Origin: Niastella caeni
Lineage (GTDB): Bacteria > Bacteroidota > Bacteroidia > Chitinophagales > Chitinophagaceae
Reading direction: 5' to 3'
DNA: 64,000 bases
Assembly: GCF_004834005.1 (NCBI RefSeq)
Contig: NZ_STFF01000004.1
Coordinates: 124,001-188,000, forward strand
The position numbers and the translations under genes are program-made. Under the pieces are notes generated by a model. The model did not search any database and was not told the origin of the DNA. It was given only the letters and a program-made list of their open reading frames with translations. This document shows positions 45,249 through 54,917 of this stretch, piece by piece; positions within the stretch are counted from its first letter, which is position 1; each line of letters starts with the position of its first letter.

Positions 45249-45266
45249 CAGGGCGCCACTTCGCAA

Positions 45267-45512
45267 CTATTTCGCTTCCTCCCAAATTTCTATTTGCAGG
45301 TAATAGCCTATGTCAAAATACCTGACTATTTTTTTAGCTAAATTTTGAAAGGCGTCGCAATCCTGTGAAATGGGAAGGATCTCAAAATAATGCTCGTCGG
45401 CTTTAACCACTTCAAATAAAGTTTCGAGGCTGTTTACTGCCGGGTGCGATTGGTTGAATCTGATCTTATCTCCCCGGCATACGCGTTGTGTGAAAGCAAG
45501 TGATTTCCACAT
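45267..45512 (-). CDS. Small hypothetical protein
   Basis: 81 residues reading MWKSLAFTQRVCRGDKIRF, then FEVVKADEHYFEILPI and ending YLQIEIWEEAK. The alternating pattern suggests a small beta-rich fold. It converges on the 44,973 gene with an 18-base gap. No family is recognised. Confidence 0.55.
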   Translation of the reverse strand: MWKSLAFTQRVCRGDKIRFNQSHPAVNSLETLFEVVKADEHYFEILPISQDCDAFQNLAKKIVRYFDIGYYLQIEIWEEAK

Positions 45513-45701
45513 GGTACTGGATTTTATATTATTGTGAAAGTAGAAATTTGATTTAGAAACTGCAAAGCCTTCGCTTATATTTATTTAAAACACATAGGTT
45601 ACAACCTGTCCCGGTTAATTGGGTATTTTTTGTGCCTGGGTGGTAAGGCTGAAAAATGCGGACCAGGCAAGTCGTATAACTACCTGGTCCTGTATAGGCA
45701 A

Positions 45702-46037
45702 TTAATTAAATTCCCGGATTTTTACGAAATGATTATTGGGATCTACGTAATAATACCCCAGCTTAACGGCTGAATCAACCTTGTAAGGCTTTACTTCGGG
45801 TAGTGATAACTCATTTTTGTTGATGGTAAGAAATACCCATTTGTCGATAAACTGACTTAAAAAGTGGTGTGATGAATTGTCTGTTCCGCGATAAAGAACG
45901 CTGTTTGTTTTGACGGAGTCTTTATTGTACCATTGTTGCACCTCCTTTACTGACCAGCTTTTTTGTACAGGATTGGAAGCTGTGCATGCTTCAAATACAG
46001 CCATTATACAAATGGCGATAAGAAAGTTCATTTTCAT
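45702..46037 (-). CDS. Small lipoprotein
   Basis: 111 residues from ATG 46037 (MKMNFLIAICIMAVFEAC), with a lipobox Cys at about residue 18. The longer in-frame reading to 46199 has no signal at its N-terminus. The mature part contains WYNKDSVKTNSVLYRGTDNSSHHF and ends in FVKIREFN. No family is recognised; the rest of the gap to the next gene (46,038-46,281) shows no feature I can name. Confidence 0.6.
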   Translation of the reverse strand: MKMNFLIAICIMAVFEACTASNPVQKSWSVKEVQQWYNKDSVKTNSVLYRGTDNSSHHFLSQFIDKWVFLTINKNELSLPEVKPYKVDSAVKLGYYYVDPNNHFVKIREFN

Positions 46038-46281
46038 TGGTAATGGATTAGAGATTATGTATACTTTATGAAAAGTATCTCTCCTATTTTGCAAAATCAA
46101 TGCCAGATATTTAATATTATACGATGCATTGATGTATGGTTTTAATGTAGTAAGGATACTTCGAATAATCACGGTTGATAGTTGGCGTAATTTCGGCAAT
46201 GCATATTCTAAAAACCGGAAACCAGGTTGTTTATTGTCTTTTAGAAATTATTAAAGTCTAGACATCGTAATATTATATTTT

Positions 46282-48303
46282 TTATTTCTTCGATACTGGT
46301 GGCATGCAGGGATCGATCATGAGTCCGTTGGCTTCCCGGATGAGCTGAAAAATATGATCGGGGCGAACCACCACATAATTGGTGTTAAGCGAATTGGCGA
46401 CATTCTTGAAATCGGTTGGTTTCACATCTTTCCACGGTTGCGCCTGAATGATGATGAACCGGGGCGCCGTCCCATTCCAGCCGGCTGAAGCTGTAGTAAT
46501 GTGGTCCTTCATGGCCTGTTCATTCGAACAATAGTTACAGGATAGCGCCATACCTGGAAGCTTGTTATTGTAGATGGTTAAACCACCGCCGGTATTCTGG
46601 GCTGTGAGGCCAAGCAATGAGCGTGCATTGCTGGCAAAGGCCTGTCCAACGTTCTGGTTAATGCCACCGGTAATGGTATTCCAGATAGTGATCACCCGAA
46701 ATCCGGCACGGCGATTATAGTCTTCGGTTTTCGCAACAAACTGGTTCAGCAAATTTTGATTGGGCCAACTGTTTGGATAGGTGTAGCCGTAACCGGAAGG
46801 GCCCGAGATCAGGTTGTCATTGCTGGTGGCTGTTTGCCAATAGAAGTTGAGCGCACCGGGCATGGCATCCAGCATGGCCGGTGATAATGTCCAGCCGATG
46901 GGAACGGCGCCGCGATCGGGATTATTCCACAGTTTGCGCATTAAATGCTCTATATACTGTAAGTTGTCGCCATCGCTTAAGATGAAGGCAACGTAGATCT
47001 TGTTTTGCAGGGCAGGTTTCGGCGGTATGGGTTTAATATTAACCGTTCTGGGCATCCCACTGTGCATCGTTAAGTTGGTAGCCCAATCGCTCGCAATCGT
47101 AGTGATGCCGTATTGCGAACCTCTTTCTACACCGGGCGCTTCTTCTGGCCACCAACCCATGTAGTTTGAACCGGCCGGCATAGAGGAAAGAAAACTATTT
47201 AACAAGGCGCTTTCACCAGCTACATCGGGATCGAGCCATATAACGGCAGCGCCCAGTGCTGTAGCATATTCGCGTAAGGCGGCTTTGTGCACATCGGGGT
47301 TTAATCCTATCAATAAACGGTGACTAAGATTGGGCCAATATGTATTAAAGATTGTCTGGTATACCTGCAGCTTACTGGTAAACTGTCCGCGCAGATCAAG
47401 TAGCACGGGTAAATTATAAGGGGCGGAAGTTAAGCGCGATAACAAGGCTGGCGAGGCAATGAGCGCTCCCCTGTCTTTGGCCAACATTGTTGCCAGGTTA
47501 ACGGTATGAATTTGTGCAGGATCATAAACAATTAAACCCGATAGCTCGTTACGGTATTTTGTAATCAAACTCCATTTGTCCGCAGGTTCCGACCAACTCA
47601 ACCCAAGAGATTGCAACCAGGTATATTTCCCTTCCGCAAAAGCATCCCCTTCATAGGAGAAGATGCGCGGTTGTGTTTTGTTTACTATGCCTTTCAGGGA
47701 AGCAAACAAATACATTTCAGCCGATGTGTTATTTTGCTGCACCGCCACCCAGTCTACTTTTGTATAAGCCGTTCCGCGCCAATACACCCGTAACTCTATT
47801 GATTGATTATTGGCCGGCATGGTAAAGGGCAACGTAAAGTTGGTATAATTTGATGCTATAGGAAATTCCTGCCGGGTGATGGTCTTCACAGCAAGCGTTT
47901 GGCCTGTTGTCGCATTTCTAACATCGATGTCCACTACCGGGTCGTTATTGGCGGTATTGTTATCGATCTTCATGCGGAACTCCGCAACGTTTGGTCCGGC
48001 CGGTATGCTTGCATCGTATGGACCATAAATCATATGATCATTGGCCGCATCGATACCGGTCTGGCAAAGCCAGCCATCGGTTTCTAATCGTCCGGTCTTG
48101 TGGCTAAGCGCGGGGCCTTCGCCTTCCCAGTGGGAAGATGTTTCCCGAAGTATGATCAGGTCTTGGGTTTGAGCCGGTGCAGGAAAAGAGGGAAGCAATT
48201 GATTCGACGGCCAGGTTACCTGGGCCATGGCCGGTAGAATGAATAATTGAAGTAGAAGCAGGAGTGCTACTACCTGTTTATGAGGTGAAGCAATTGTTAT
48301 CAT
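46282..48303 (-). CDS. GxGYxYP-type putative glycoside hydrolase, exported
   Basis: 673 residues from ATG 48303, which opens a signal peptide (LLLLQLFILPAMAQ). The hallmark GxGYxYP motif is present as GYGYTYP, near residue 500. The N-terminal domain of the family (about 180-300; EMYLFASLKGIVNKTQPRIF) is recognisable. Residues about 35-170 look like a carbohydrate-binding beta-sandwich. Members are predicted glycosidases, but no substrate has been shown that I know of. It is divergent from the esterase gene at 48,452. Confidence 0.8.
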   Translation of the reverse strand: MITIASPHKQVVALLLLLQLFILPAMAQVTWPSNQLLPSFPAPAQTQDLIILRETSSHWEGEGPALSHKTGRLETDGWLCQTGIDAANDHMIYGPYDASIPAGPNVAEFRMKIDNNTANNDPVVDIDVRNATTGQTLAVKTITRQEFPIASNYTNFTLPFTMPANNQSIELRVYWRGTAYTKVDWVAVQQNNTSAEMYLFASLKGIVNKTQPRIFSYEGDAFAEGKYTWLQSLGLSWSEPADKWSLITKYRNELSGLIVYDPAQIHTVNLATMLAKDRGALIASPALLSRLTSAPYNLPVLLDLRGQFTSKLQVYQTIFNTYWPNLSHRLLIGLNPDVHKAALREYATALGAAVIWLDPDVAGESALLNSFLSSMPAGSNYMGWWPEEAPGVERGSQYGITTIASDWATNLTMHSGMPRTVNIKPIPPKPALQNKIYVAFILSDGDNLQYIEHLMRKLWNNPDRGAVPIGWTLSPAMLDAMPGALNFYWQTATSNDNLISGPSGYGYTYPNSWPNQNLLNQFVAKTEDYNRRAGFRVITIWNTITGGINQNVGQAFASNARSLLGLTAQNTGGGLTIYNNKLPGMALSCNYCSNEQAMKDHITTASAGWNGTAPRFIIIQAQPWKDVKPTDFKNVANSLNTNYVVVRPDHIFQLIREANGLMIDPCMPPVSKK

Positions 48304-48451
48304 AGAAAAAAGTTTAATGTAACTGGCGGTAGTACGAATTTCGGTGTTTAGCAAAAGCGGTGGTGTGCTAAAAAGTATTCAGCTTTCATTTTAATCAGGC
48401 ATTTTTTTGTAACTTTTAAAACGTACATTCTACCTATTACAAAAAGCTACC

Positions 48452-49192
48452 ATGAAATACATCGCCTTATTCCGCCATTTGTTCCTGCCACTGTTGCTTG
48501 CAGTAGCTATACAACAGTCGCATGCGCAGCGCGCCTTTGTACATAAAGAATATAGCGAAGCCAACTATGAGGGTATGCGGTACGGATTATTCACGCCTGC
48601 CAATTATGATAGCAAGAGATCCTATCCACTGGTGGTGTATTTGCACGGCAGCGGGGACACCACTTCATGGGACCATAATTTTTACCAGGACAGCCTGCAA
48701 AAAGCACAGCCCTGTTTTGTATTAACGCCCAAGTGCCTTAACCCTAACCAGGGCTGGGGAAATAGCTGGTTTACCAAACATGCTGATGCCATGGCCAAAA
48801 CGTTGCCGTTAATTGATGACCTCATTAAACAGTATTCAATCGATACAACCAGGCTTTATATCCTGGGTTTGTCGATGGGCGGGTTTGGCGTTTTTTCGGT
48901 GCTGGCAAAAAATCCGGGTAAGTTTGCTGCCGCCTATGCTATTTGCGGTGGGGCCAATCCGCTTACAGCAGCCAGGGTAATGCGTACCCCGCTATGGATC
49001 TTTCATGGTGCAGAAGATGACGTTGTACCTGTTCATTTGTCGCGGAATATTTATGAAGCGATCATCAAGCTGGGTGGCAAAAAAACAAAATATACTGAGT
49101 ACCCCGGCGTAAAACACAACAGTTGGGAAAACGTGGGCCGCGAAAGCGCGTTGTTGCCCTGGTTGTTTTCACAACGGTTGCAGGGTAAGTAA
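48452..49192 (+). CDS. Exported alpha/beta hydrolase (PHB-depolymerase/esterase type)
   Basis: 246 residues with a signal peptide (LLLAVAIQQSHAQ). Nucleophile elbow GLSMG (139-143, Ser141), acid in GAEDDVVPVH (Asp189 or 190) and catalytic His222 in VKHNSWE complete the triad; the oxyanion region is YLHGSGD. Proteins of this kind are feruloyl or acetyl esterases or peptidases acting outside the cytoplasm. It is divergent from the GxGYxYP gene, so a shared polysaccharide substrate is possible. Confidence 0.87.
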   Translation: MKYIALFRHLFLPLLLAVAIQQSHAQRAFVHKEYSEANYEGMRYGLFTPANYDSKRSYPLVVYLHGSGDTTSWDHNFYQDSLQKAQPCFVLTPKCLNPNQGWGNSWFTKHADAMAKTLPLIDDLIKQYSIDTTRLYILGLSMGGFGVFSVLAKNPGKFAAAYAICGGANPLTAARVMRTPLWIFHGAEDDVVPVHLSRNIYEAIIKLGGKKTKYTEYPGVKHNSWENVGRESALLPWLFSQRLQGK

Positions 49193-49214
49193 GGGGATTT
49201 TGTTTCGGTGAAAG

Positions 49215-49958
49215 TTAAGAATGCCCAGCCTTCAATTCCTTCAGCAACCTTCGTTCTTCTGTTGCTTCTGTGGCGGGAAATACCGCTAATTGCGCTTCTG
49301 TCGCTTTTATCAATTCATTGAACCTGTCTGTTTCGGAAAGTCTGAGGGAGATGTCTGCACGAAGGATAAGCACTTTAATGAGGTTTAAGGTATCCGTTGT
49401 ATCTGCCGATGCAAGGGCCTTGTCAAGTACGCTGGCGGCTGTTGTGAAGTCGCCTTTTGCATCTGCCAGCCTGCTGCCCGATTCATAGGCTTTGGCCAGT
49501 GGCGTGCCCGTTATAACGGCTTTATTGTTTTCGCGAAAGATCAGGCTGTCTGTTTTTTCTATCCGTTGCCCTATCCTGATATAATTGCCATTAGGGTCTA
49601 CAATGATAAATTGCCGAACCCCGTTAGACGGCATGTCTTTTAACGGGTTTATCCTGGGTATTCCCTTCAAAGGTATTTTGCCATACAACGTTTTAAGTGC
49701 TGTCCTGCACGCTTCGTAAAACGGATCAATATCTGTTACAACCAGGTAACAGGTGCTGTAATTGGAAGCAGGTACTAATGGCTTCAGGGCAAAAAAATGC
49801 ACCTCAATATCCTTTATGGAGAGCCCAATATAATTATTTGGCGCCTTTTGCTTATAGGTTACAACTGCGCCCAACGCTTTATAAAAATTTTCAGTCTCGT
49901 TTATTGATATGCAGGGCAGCAACGGAATGGCAAATTGGGTTACATTTTTTTCAGTCAT
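49215..49958 (-). CDS. VOC (glyoxalase/bleomycin resistance) fold protein with helical tail
   Basis: 247 residues. The first 130 are a single glyoxalase-like domain with FYKALGAVVTYKQ, EVHFFALKPL and a C-terminal metal-site-like FIIVDPNGNYIRIGQ. The last 110 residues are helical (AKAYESGSRLADAKGDFTTA, LLKELKAGHS) and TPR-like. The AraC regulator 80 bases upstream in the same direction makes co-regulation plausible. Confidence 0.8.
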   Translation of the reverse strand: MTEKNVTQFAIPLLPCISINETENFYKALGAVVTYKQKAPNNYIGLSIKDIEVHFFALKPLVPASNYSTCYLVVTDIDPFYEACRTALKTLYGKIPLKGIPRINPLKDMPSNGVRQFIIVDPNGNYIRIGQRIEKTDSLIFRENNKAVITGTPLAKAYESGSRLADAKGDFTTAASVLDKALASADTTDTLNLIKVLILRADISLRLSETDRFNELIKATEAQLAVFPATEATEERRLLKELKAGHS

Positions 49959-50038
49959 AATACAAACCTGGTTTTATGGCCGTGCGAAGTTGAAAAATTA
50001 TCCCCGCTTAAAATTGTACCCAAACGACATTTTGAATG

Positions 50039-50848
50039 CTATTGGTTTTGTACCTCCTGTCGTTTCAGATAACCGGAAGGTGACAAACCGGTAAACTCTT
50101 TAAAATGGCGGTTCAGGTGGGCCTGATCGTAGTAGCCGAAATCAAGCGCCATGTCAGTTAGCTTTTGTGATGTAATCCCTTCCTGGCAGGATAATGCTGA
50201 TGCAAGGCTTTCAAAGCGGCTAATTTTTAAATATGTTTTTGGGGAAAAGCCGGTCAGGTTTTTAAAATGCCTTTCAAATTGCCGCTGCGAGAAATTGGCC
50301 TGGTTTGCCAGCTCACATATTGAAAGGTGTTGGGCAGAATGATAAACAGAAAGAATACGCTTTTCGAGGTGCTCTAATTTTGCAGGTTTCTTTTGAAGGC
50401 GTGATAGCAGAAAGTCAGCAGCGATCTGCACTCTTTCTTCGAATGATGGCGCCAGAAATATTCTCTCTGATAGTTCCGCTCCCTGTTTATTAAGCAACGA
50501 AGCAATGTCAATATGCTGGTTGGTGAGCATGGTAGCCGGAATGCTAAAGAGCAATGGCAACGCATGCGCATATAATCGAACGCCAAAAAAGCCATTTTGG
50601 CGGGCTGTTGAAATATATTGTTTAGAAGTGGTGGTTTGTCCGTAAAAGCTTGCCTTGGGCATCTTTACAGGCTGGCCGTTTACACCTGTTGTTACATAAT
50701 TACCGGCATAACAGAAAAGCAGCTCTACTTTACTATTTGCAATGGCATGATGGGTATGCACCTGGTTGGCGTTAATAACCAATTCTCCTTCCCAAAAGCA
50801 GGAAACGTACTTATGGAGTGGCGGTATAGGAAAAGTAGTTTTATACAA
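50039..50848 (-). CDS. AraC-family transcriptional regulator
   Basis: 269 residues. The N-terminal 150 are a sensor domain (YVSCFWEGELVI near the start, in the style of DUF6597-type regulators). The C-terminal 100 carry two helix-turn-helix motifs, ICELANQANFSQRQFERHFK and the signature DFGYYDQAHLNRHFKEFTG. It probably controls the VOC gene downstream and may affect the divergent cobalamin operon. Confidence 0.92.
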   Translation of the reverse strand: MYKTTFPIPPLHKYVSCFWEGELVINANQVHTHHAIANSKVELLFCYAGNYVTTGVNGQPVKMPKASFYGQTTTSKQYISTARQNGFFGVRLYAHALPLLFSIPATMLTNQHIDIASLLNKQGAELSERIFLAPSFEERVQIAADFLLSRLQKKPAKLEHLEKRILSVYHSAQHLSICELANQANFSQRQFERHFKNLTGFSPKTYLKISRFESLASALSCQEGITSQKLTDMALDFGYYDQAHLNRHFKEFTGLSPSGYLKRQEVQNQ

Positions 50849-50898
50849 GGCGGGTAAAGGTATTACAATTTATCAATGCGCATTAACCCCTTTCTTAG

Positions 50899-50906
50899 TA
50901 CGTTTG
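50899..50906 (+). promoter_or_regulatory. Candidate -7 box for the cobQ operon
   Basis: TACGTTTG matches TAnnTTTG, 34 bases before the cobQ start codon. No TTG at the ideal -33 distance, and no cobalamin riboswitch in the short leader. Confidence 0.35.
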
Positions 50907-50940
50907 CAAAAATCAAAGCTGTTTATTCTATTAATTCCTG

Positions 50941-52425
50941 ATGACACCATCGAAAAATGCGCTCCGTTCTTTAATGTTTGTAGGTACTGCTTCCGATGTG
51001 GGAAAAAGCATTATTACCGCCGGGTTCTGCAGAATATTGAAACAGGATGGCTACCACCCTGCCCCTTTCAAAGGACAAAACATGTCGCTGAACAGCTATG
51101 CCACGCCGGAAGGTTTTGAAATTGGCCGTGCACAGGCGGTACAGGCTGAAGCCGCCGGAATTCCCTGCCATACCGATATGAACCCGGTGCTGCTGAAACC
51201 TGTCAGTGATAAAAGTTCACAGGTTGTTTTAAATGGTAAACCCATTGGCACGCAATCGGCCTGGGAGTATTTCATGGGCAACGACCGCCAGGAGTTGTTT
51301 GCAGAAGTGACAAAAGCCTATGATCGTTTAGCCGCCCGTTACGCGCCTGTTGTTATGGAAGGCGCCGGCAGCATCTCTGAACTGAATCTTAAACAGCGCG
51401 ACATCACCAATATGCGCATGGCCATGCATGCCAACGCCGCCACTTACCTCATTGGTGATATAGACCGCGGCGGAATCTTTGGCAGCCTGTATGGCACCAT
51501 TGCTTTACTTACCCCACCCGAAAGGCAATGTATCAAAGGCATTATCATTAATAAATTCAGGGGCGACAGCCGCCTGTTCGACGATGGCAGAAAGATGATT
51601 GAAGAACTGTGTGGCGTGCCGGTCATTGGCGTACTGCCTTATTTCAGAGATATCTTTATTGAAGAAGAAGACTCTGTACAACTGCAGCTTAAGAAGCGCG
51701 CCTCGGTGAATAATAAAATAAATGTTGCGGTTGTACTGCTCCACCGCTTATCGAACTTTACCGACTTCGACCGGTTGGAAAAAGATCCCCGGGTAAACTT
51801 GTTTTACACCGTTGACCCTGCAGAAATTACAAAAAGCGAGATCATTATTCTTCCCGGAAGCAAGAACACCATAGAAGACCTGATCGCCATTAAAAATAAT
51901 GGCGTTGCAAAGGCTGTTATTGAAGCGCAAAAAAAAGGAAAAACAGTAGTTGGTATTTGTGGCGGCTACCAGATGATGGGCGAACTCATTGAAGACCCAT
52001 TTGAAGTGGAAAGCAAAGCGGGAAAAGTGGCCGGACTGGGCCTGCTCCCGGTGCACACGGTTTTAGGAAAGGAAAAAACAACGCTGCAGCGCACGTTTAG
52101 GTACCGCCAGTATGCAGCTGCCTGTACGGGTTATGAAATACACATGGGACAAACGGCTGTTACCCGCACGGGGCATGAACCGGTAATTACTTTTTCTGAT
52201 GGCAGTACCGATGGCTGTTACTTAAACAATACCTGCTGGGGAACATATGTGCACGGCATTCTGGATAATGATGCGGTGGTAAATGATCTGTTGTCGACCT
52301 GCACCAGCTCCGTTGCCACTTCCTTCAATTACCGGCAATTTAAAGAAGAACAGTATGACAAGCTGGCGACGCTTATACGAGAACATGTTGACATGAAGCA
52401 GGTGTACCAAAATATGAAATCATAA
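50941..52425 (+). CDS. cobQ: Cobyric acid synthase CobQ
   Basis: Amidates positions b, d, e and g of adenosylcobyrinic acid a,c-diamide with ATP and Gln. 494 residues. The N-terminal P-loop-like ATPase carries VGTASDVGKSIITAG and GQNMSLNSY, and IGDIDRGGIF is a family marker. The class I amidotransferase domain has Cys340 (VVGICGGYQMMG) and the His of TYVHGILDND. It leads a four-gene set whose next gene begins five bases after its stop. Confidence 0.95.
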   Translation: MTPSKNALRSLMFVGTASDVGKSIITAGFCRILKQDGYHPAPFKGQNMSLNSYATPEGFEIGRAQAVQAEAAGIPCHTDMNPVLLKPVSDKSSQVVLNGKPIGTQSAWEYFMGNDRQELFAEVTKAYDRLAARYAPVVMEGAGSISELNLKQRDITNMRMAMHANAATYLIGDIDRGGIFGSLYGTIALLTPPERQCIKGIIINKFRGDSRLFDDGRKMIEELCGVPVIGVLPYFRDIFIEEEDSVQLQLKKRASVNNKINVAVVLLHRLSNFTDFDRLEKDPRVNLFYTVDPAEITKSEIIILPGSKNTIEDLIAIKNNGVAKAVIEAQKKGKTVVGICGGYQMMGELIEDPFEVESKAGKVAGLGLLPVHTVLGKEKTTLQRTFRYRQYAAACTGYEIHMGQTAVTRTGHEPVITFSDGSTDGCYLNNTCWGTYVHGILDNDAVVNDLLSTCTSSVATSFNYRQFKEEQYDKLATLIREHVDMKQVYQNMKS

Positions 52426-52430
52426 AACTT

Positions 52431-53450
52431 ATGCTGCAGGGACACGGAGATGATGCTTACTGCTATAAACAGGAGATAATAGCTGATTTCAGCACCAATG
52501 TATTCTATGGCGGCGAGCCCGCCGGATTGAAAGAACATATTTTTCAGCAGTGGCAGGTGCTCAACAAATACCCCGAAGTGCTGGCCGAAAGCCTTGCCCA
52601 AAAAATAAGCCAGCATCATCAGTTGCACGCTTCGAATGTGCTGATCACCAATGGTACTACGGAAAGTATTTACCTCATTGCGCAGGCATATAAAAACCTA
52701 CAAACAACAATCGCCATTCCGGCCTTTGCCGAATATGAAGATGCCTGCAGGATGCACCATCACCAGGTACAGTTTGTAAACCAGGATGCCATCCATCCAA
52801 ACATGCAAATGGATAAAGGGTTGTTCTTTCTCTGTAATCCCAATAACCCGACCGGCCATGTTTTTCCGCAACTGGAGGCATTAATAAAAGCCCATCCCGA
52901 AACCCTGTTTGTAATAGATGAAGCCTTTATTGAATTTACTGTTGGCATTAATTCCCTTATATCTCTGATCAATACCTGTGAGAATGTTATTGTTCTTCGT
53001 TCACTTACCAAGGCTTATGCAATACCCGGCTTACGGCTTGGGTACATTGCTGCGCATGCGCGGTTGATCGATACATTATTGCAGTGCAAAATGCCCTGGT
53101 CGGTCAATGCATTTGCCATAGCGGCGGGCCATTATATCTTTGATCATATTTCCGGCATGCAACTTCCATTAGAACGGATCTTCAACGATAAAGAACAACT
53201 GATGCAGCAATTACGGCAACTGTCATTCACTATCGACAATAGTTACACCCATTATTTTCTTGCCAAAACACCTGTTGGAACAGCGCGGGAATTGAAAGCA
53301 TATTTGATCGATCACCACCGGTTATTGATCCGGGATGCTTCCAACTTCAGGGGTTTGACCGAACAACATTTTCGGATTGCCACGCTGACAAAAGATAAAA
53401 ACGAATTACTAATAGCTGCCTTACAAGAATGGATAAAACATTGCTCCTGA
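52431..53450 (+). CDS. CobD/CobC-like pyridoxal-phosphate aminotransferase
   Basis: 339 residues of the class I/II aminotransferase fold. The PLP lysine is Lys194 in SLTKAYAIPGLRLGY, and NPNNPTGH and VIDEAFIEF contribute to the cofactor site. Between cobQ and cbiB it is best read as L-threonine-O-3-phosphate decarboxylase, making aminopropanol phosphate for the nucleotide loop; a HisC-like role is less likely given the context. It overlaps cbiB by 22 bases. Confidence 0.87.
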   Translation: MLQGHGDDAYCYKQEIIADFSTNVFYGGEPAGLKEHIFQQWQVLNKYPEVLAESLAQKISQHHQLHASNVLITNGTTESIYLIAQAYKNLQTTIAIPAFAEYEDACRMHHHQVQFVNQDAIHPNMQMDKGLFFLCNPNNPTGHVFPQLEALIKAHPETLFVIDEAFIEFTVGINSLISLINTCENVIVLRSLTKAYAIPGLRLGYIAAHARLIDTLLQCKMPWSVNAFAIAAGHYIFDHISGMQLPLERIFNDKEQLMQQLRQLSFTIDNSYTHYFLAKTPVGTARELKAYLIDHHRLLIRDASNFRGLTEQHFRIATLTKDKNELLIAALQEWIKHCS

Positions 53451-54370
53451 TACTGCCGCTGTTGACGGGCTATTTATTAGACCTGCTGCTGGGTGATCCT
53501 GAACGGTTGCCCCACCCTATTCGCTTGTTCGGTAATACCATTTACAAAGGCGAAAAACTGTTGAACAAAGGGAATAACCGGTTTTTGAAAGGGACGTTGT
53601 TCACGCTTGCTTTATGTGCCACCGCCTTCTTTTTCTTCTATTATTCATCAGTCATGCTCCTCACCTTTCAACCCATACTATATTTGATCTTCAGTACTGT
53701 ATTTGTTTACTACGGACTGGCTAATAAAAGCCTGATTGAAGAAGGCAAAAAAGTATTTCATGCACTGGAAGCACAGGGCATTGAAGCAGGGCGCAAACAA
53801 CTGAGCCGCATTGTAGGCCGGGATACCACTGCGCTAACGCCGCAGCAAATACGCATAGCCGTGCTGGAAACCATGTCGGAGAATTTAAGCGATGGCGTTG
53901 TTGCACCCCTGTTCTATTACGCCATAGCGGGTGTGCCCGGTATGATGACCTATAAAATGATCAATACCCTGGATTCGATGGTGGGTTACCGCAATGAACG
54001 ATATGAGCAGTTTGGTAAATTTGCGGCCCGGCTCGATGATGTAGCGAACTTTATTCCCGCCCGCATCACCGCGTTGCTGATGGTGCTGGTTAGTTACAGT
54101 TGGCGTGGCCTCCAATTTATTTTCCAATATGGCAATAAGCATAAAAGTCCCAATTCAGGTTATCCCGAAGCAGCCCTGGCCGGCATCATGGATAGCCGTT
54201 TTGGCGGACCAAACAACTATCATGGTATTCGGGTGGAGAAACCTTTTATCGGTACCAACGACAGAGCCGTGATGCATCATGAAATAGCTTTAGCAGGCAG
54301 CATCAATCATAAAGTATGTTTGTGTGCCGTGCTGATCATTTCTCTTATCATTTACTTGACATTTACATAA
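53429..54370 (+). CDS. cbiB: Adenosylcobinamide-phosphate synthase CbiB
   Basis: Joins cobyric acid to aminopropanol (phosphate). 313 residues of a polytopic inner-membrane protein. Family motifs are LLGDPERLPHPIRLFG, LSRIVGRDTTALTPQQIRIA and ETMSENLSDGVVAPLFYYAI. It overlaps the upstream gene by 22 bases, so translation is probably coupled. Confidence 0.95.
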   Translation: MDKTLLLILPLLTGYLLDLLLGDPERLPHPIRLFGNTIYKGEKLLNKGNNRFLKGTLFTLALCATAFFFFYYSSVMLLTFQPILYLIFSTVFVYYGLANKSLIEEGKKVFHALEAQGIEAGRKQLSRIVGRDTTALTPQQIRIAVLETMSENLSDGVVAPLFYYAIAGVPGMMTYKMINTLDSMVGYRNERYEQFGKFAARLDDVANFIPARITALLMVLVSYSWRGLQFIFQYGNKHKSPNSGYPEAALAGIMDSRFGGPNNYHGIRVEKPFIGTNDRAVMHHEIALAGSINHKVCLCAVLIISLIIYLTFT

Positions 54371-54377
54371 GTACCCA

Positions 54378-54917
54378 TTGAATATTTCTGAAAAATATAT
54401 TATCACCGGAGGGCCGGGAGCCGGCAAAACAAGTTTGTTGCAGGCATTAAAGTATTCAGGTTATCATTCTTCAGAAGAAGCATCCCGCCAGGTGATCATA
54501 GAACAGGTTGCTAAAGGCTCCGATTGCCTTCCCTGGCGCAACCTTTCCTGTTTTGCCAATAAGGTTCTAAGCCGAATGATAGAATCGTATGCCCAAACTA
54601 CTGATTATACAGGCGTAACTTTTTTCGATCGCGGCATCCCCGATATTATCGCTTACCTGAAAGCCGCTGCGCTTCCTGTTGATGATCGTTATTACTCCGC
54701 GTTACGACAGCATCCATACCAGCAACTCGTTTTTATTTTACCACCCTGGAAAGCCATCTATGTAAATGATGCCGAGCGATGGCAGCCATTTGAGGAAGCG
54801 GTTCATTTGTATGCAAACATCAGGGAAACGTACCAGGCAGCAGGCTTTACGCTGATAGAAGTGCCGGAAGACAGCGTTGAGAACAGGATGAATTTTATAT
54901 TAAAATCGATTGTTTGA
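54378..54917 (+). CDS. P-loop NTPase (AAA_28/NadR-like) of the cobalamin operon
   Basis: 179 residues starting at TTG 54378, seven bases after the cbiB stop; the P-loop GGPGAGKT is at residues 11-18, so no later start is possible. FFDRGIPDIIAYLKA resembles the AAA_28/NadR kinase fold. Its context suggests a cobalamin-linked kinase, for instance a non-CobU cobinamide kinase; that is inference. Its last residues IV and the TGA stop are part of the TTTGATGG words of element 18. Confidence 0.8.
   Translation: MNISEKYIITGGPGAGKTSLLQALKYSGYHSSEEASRQVIIEQVAKGSDCLPWRNLSCFANKVLSRMIESYAQTTDYTGVTFFDRGIPDIIAYLKAAALPVDDRYYSALRQHPYQQLVFILPPWKAIYVNDAERWQPFEEAVHLYANIRETYQAAGFTLIEVPEDSVENRMNFILKSIV

Noticed and set aside
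50850..50940. Cobalamin riboswitch upstream of cobQ
   Set aside because: The leader is under 100 bases and lacks the conserved GCCTGCC-type box; only the btu genes have the riboswitch.
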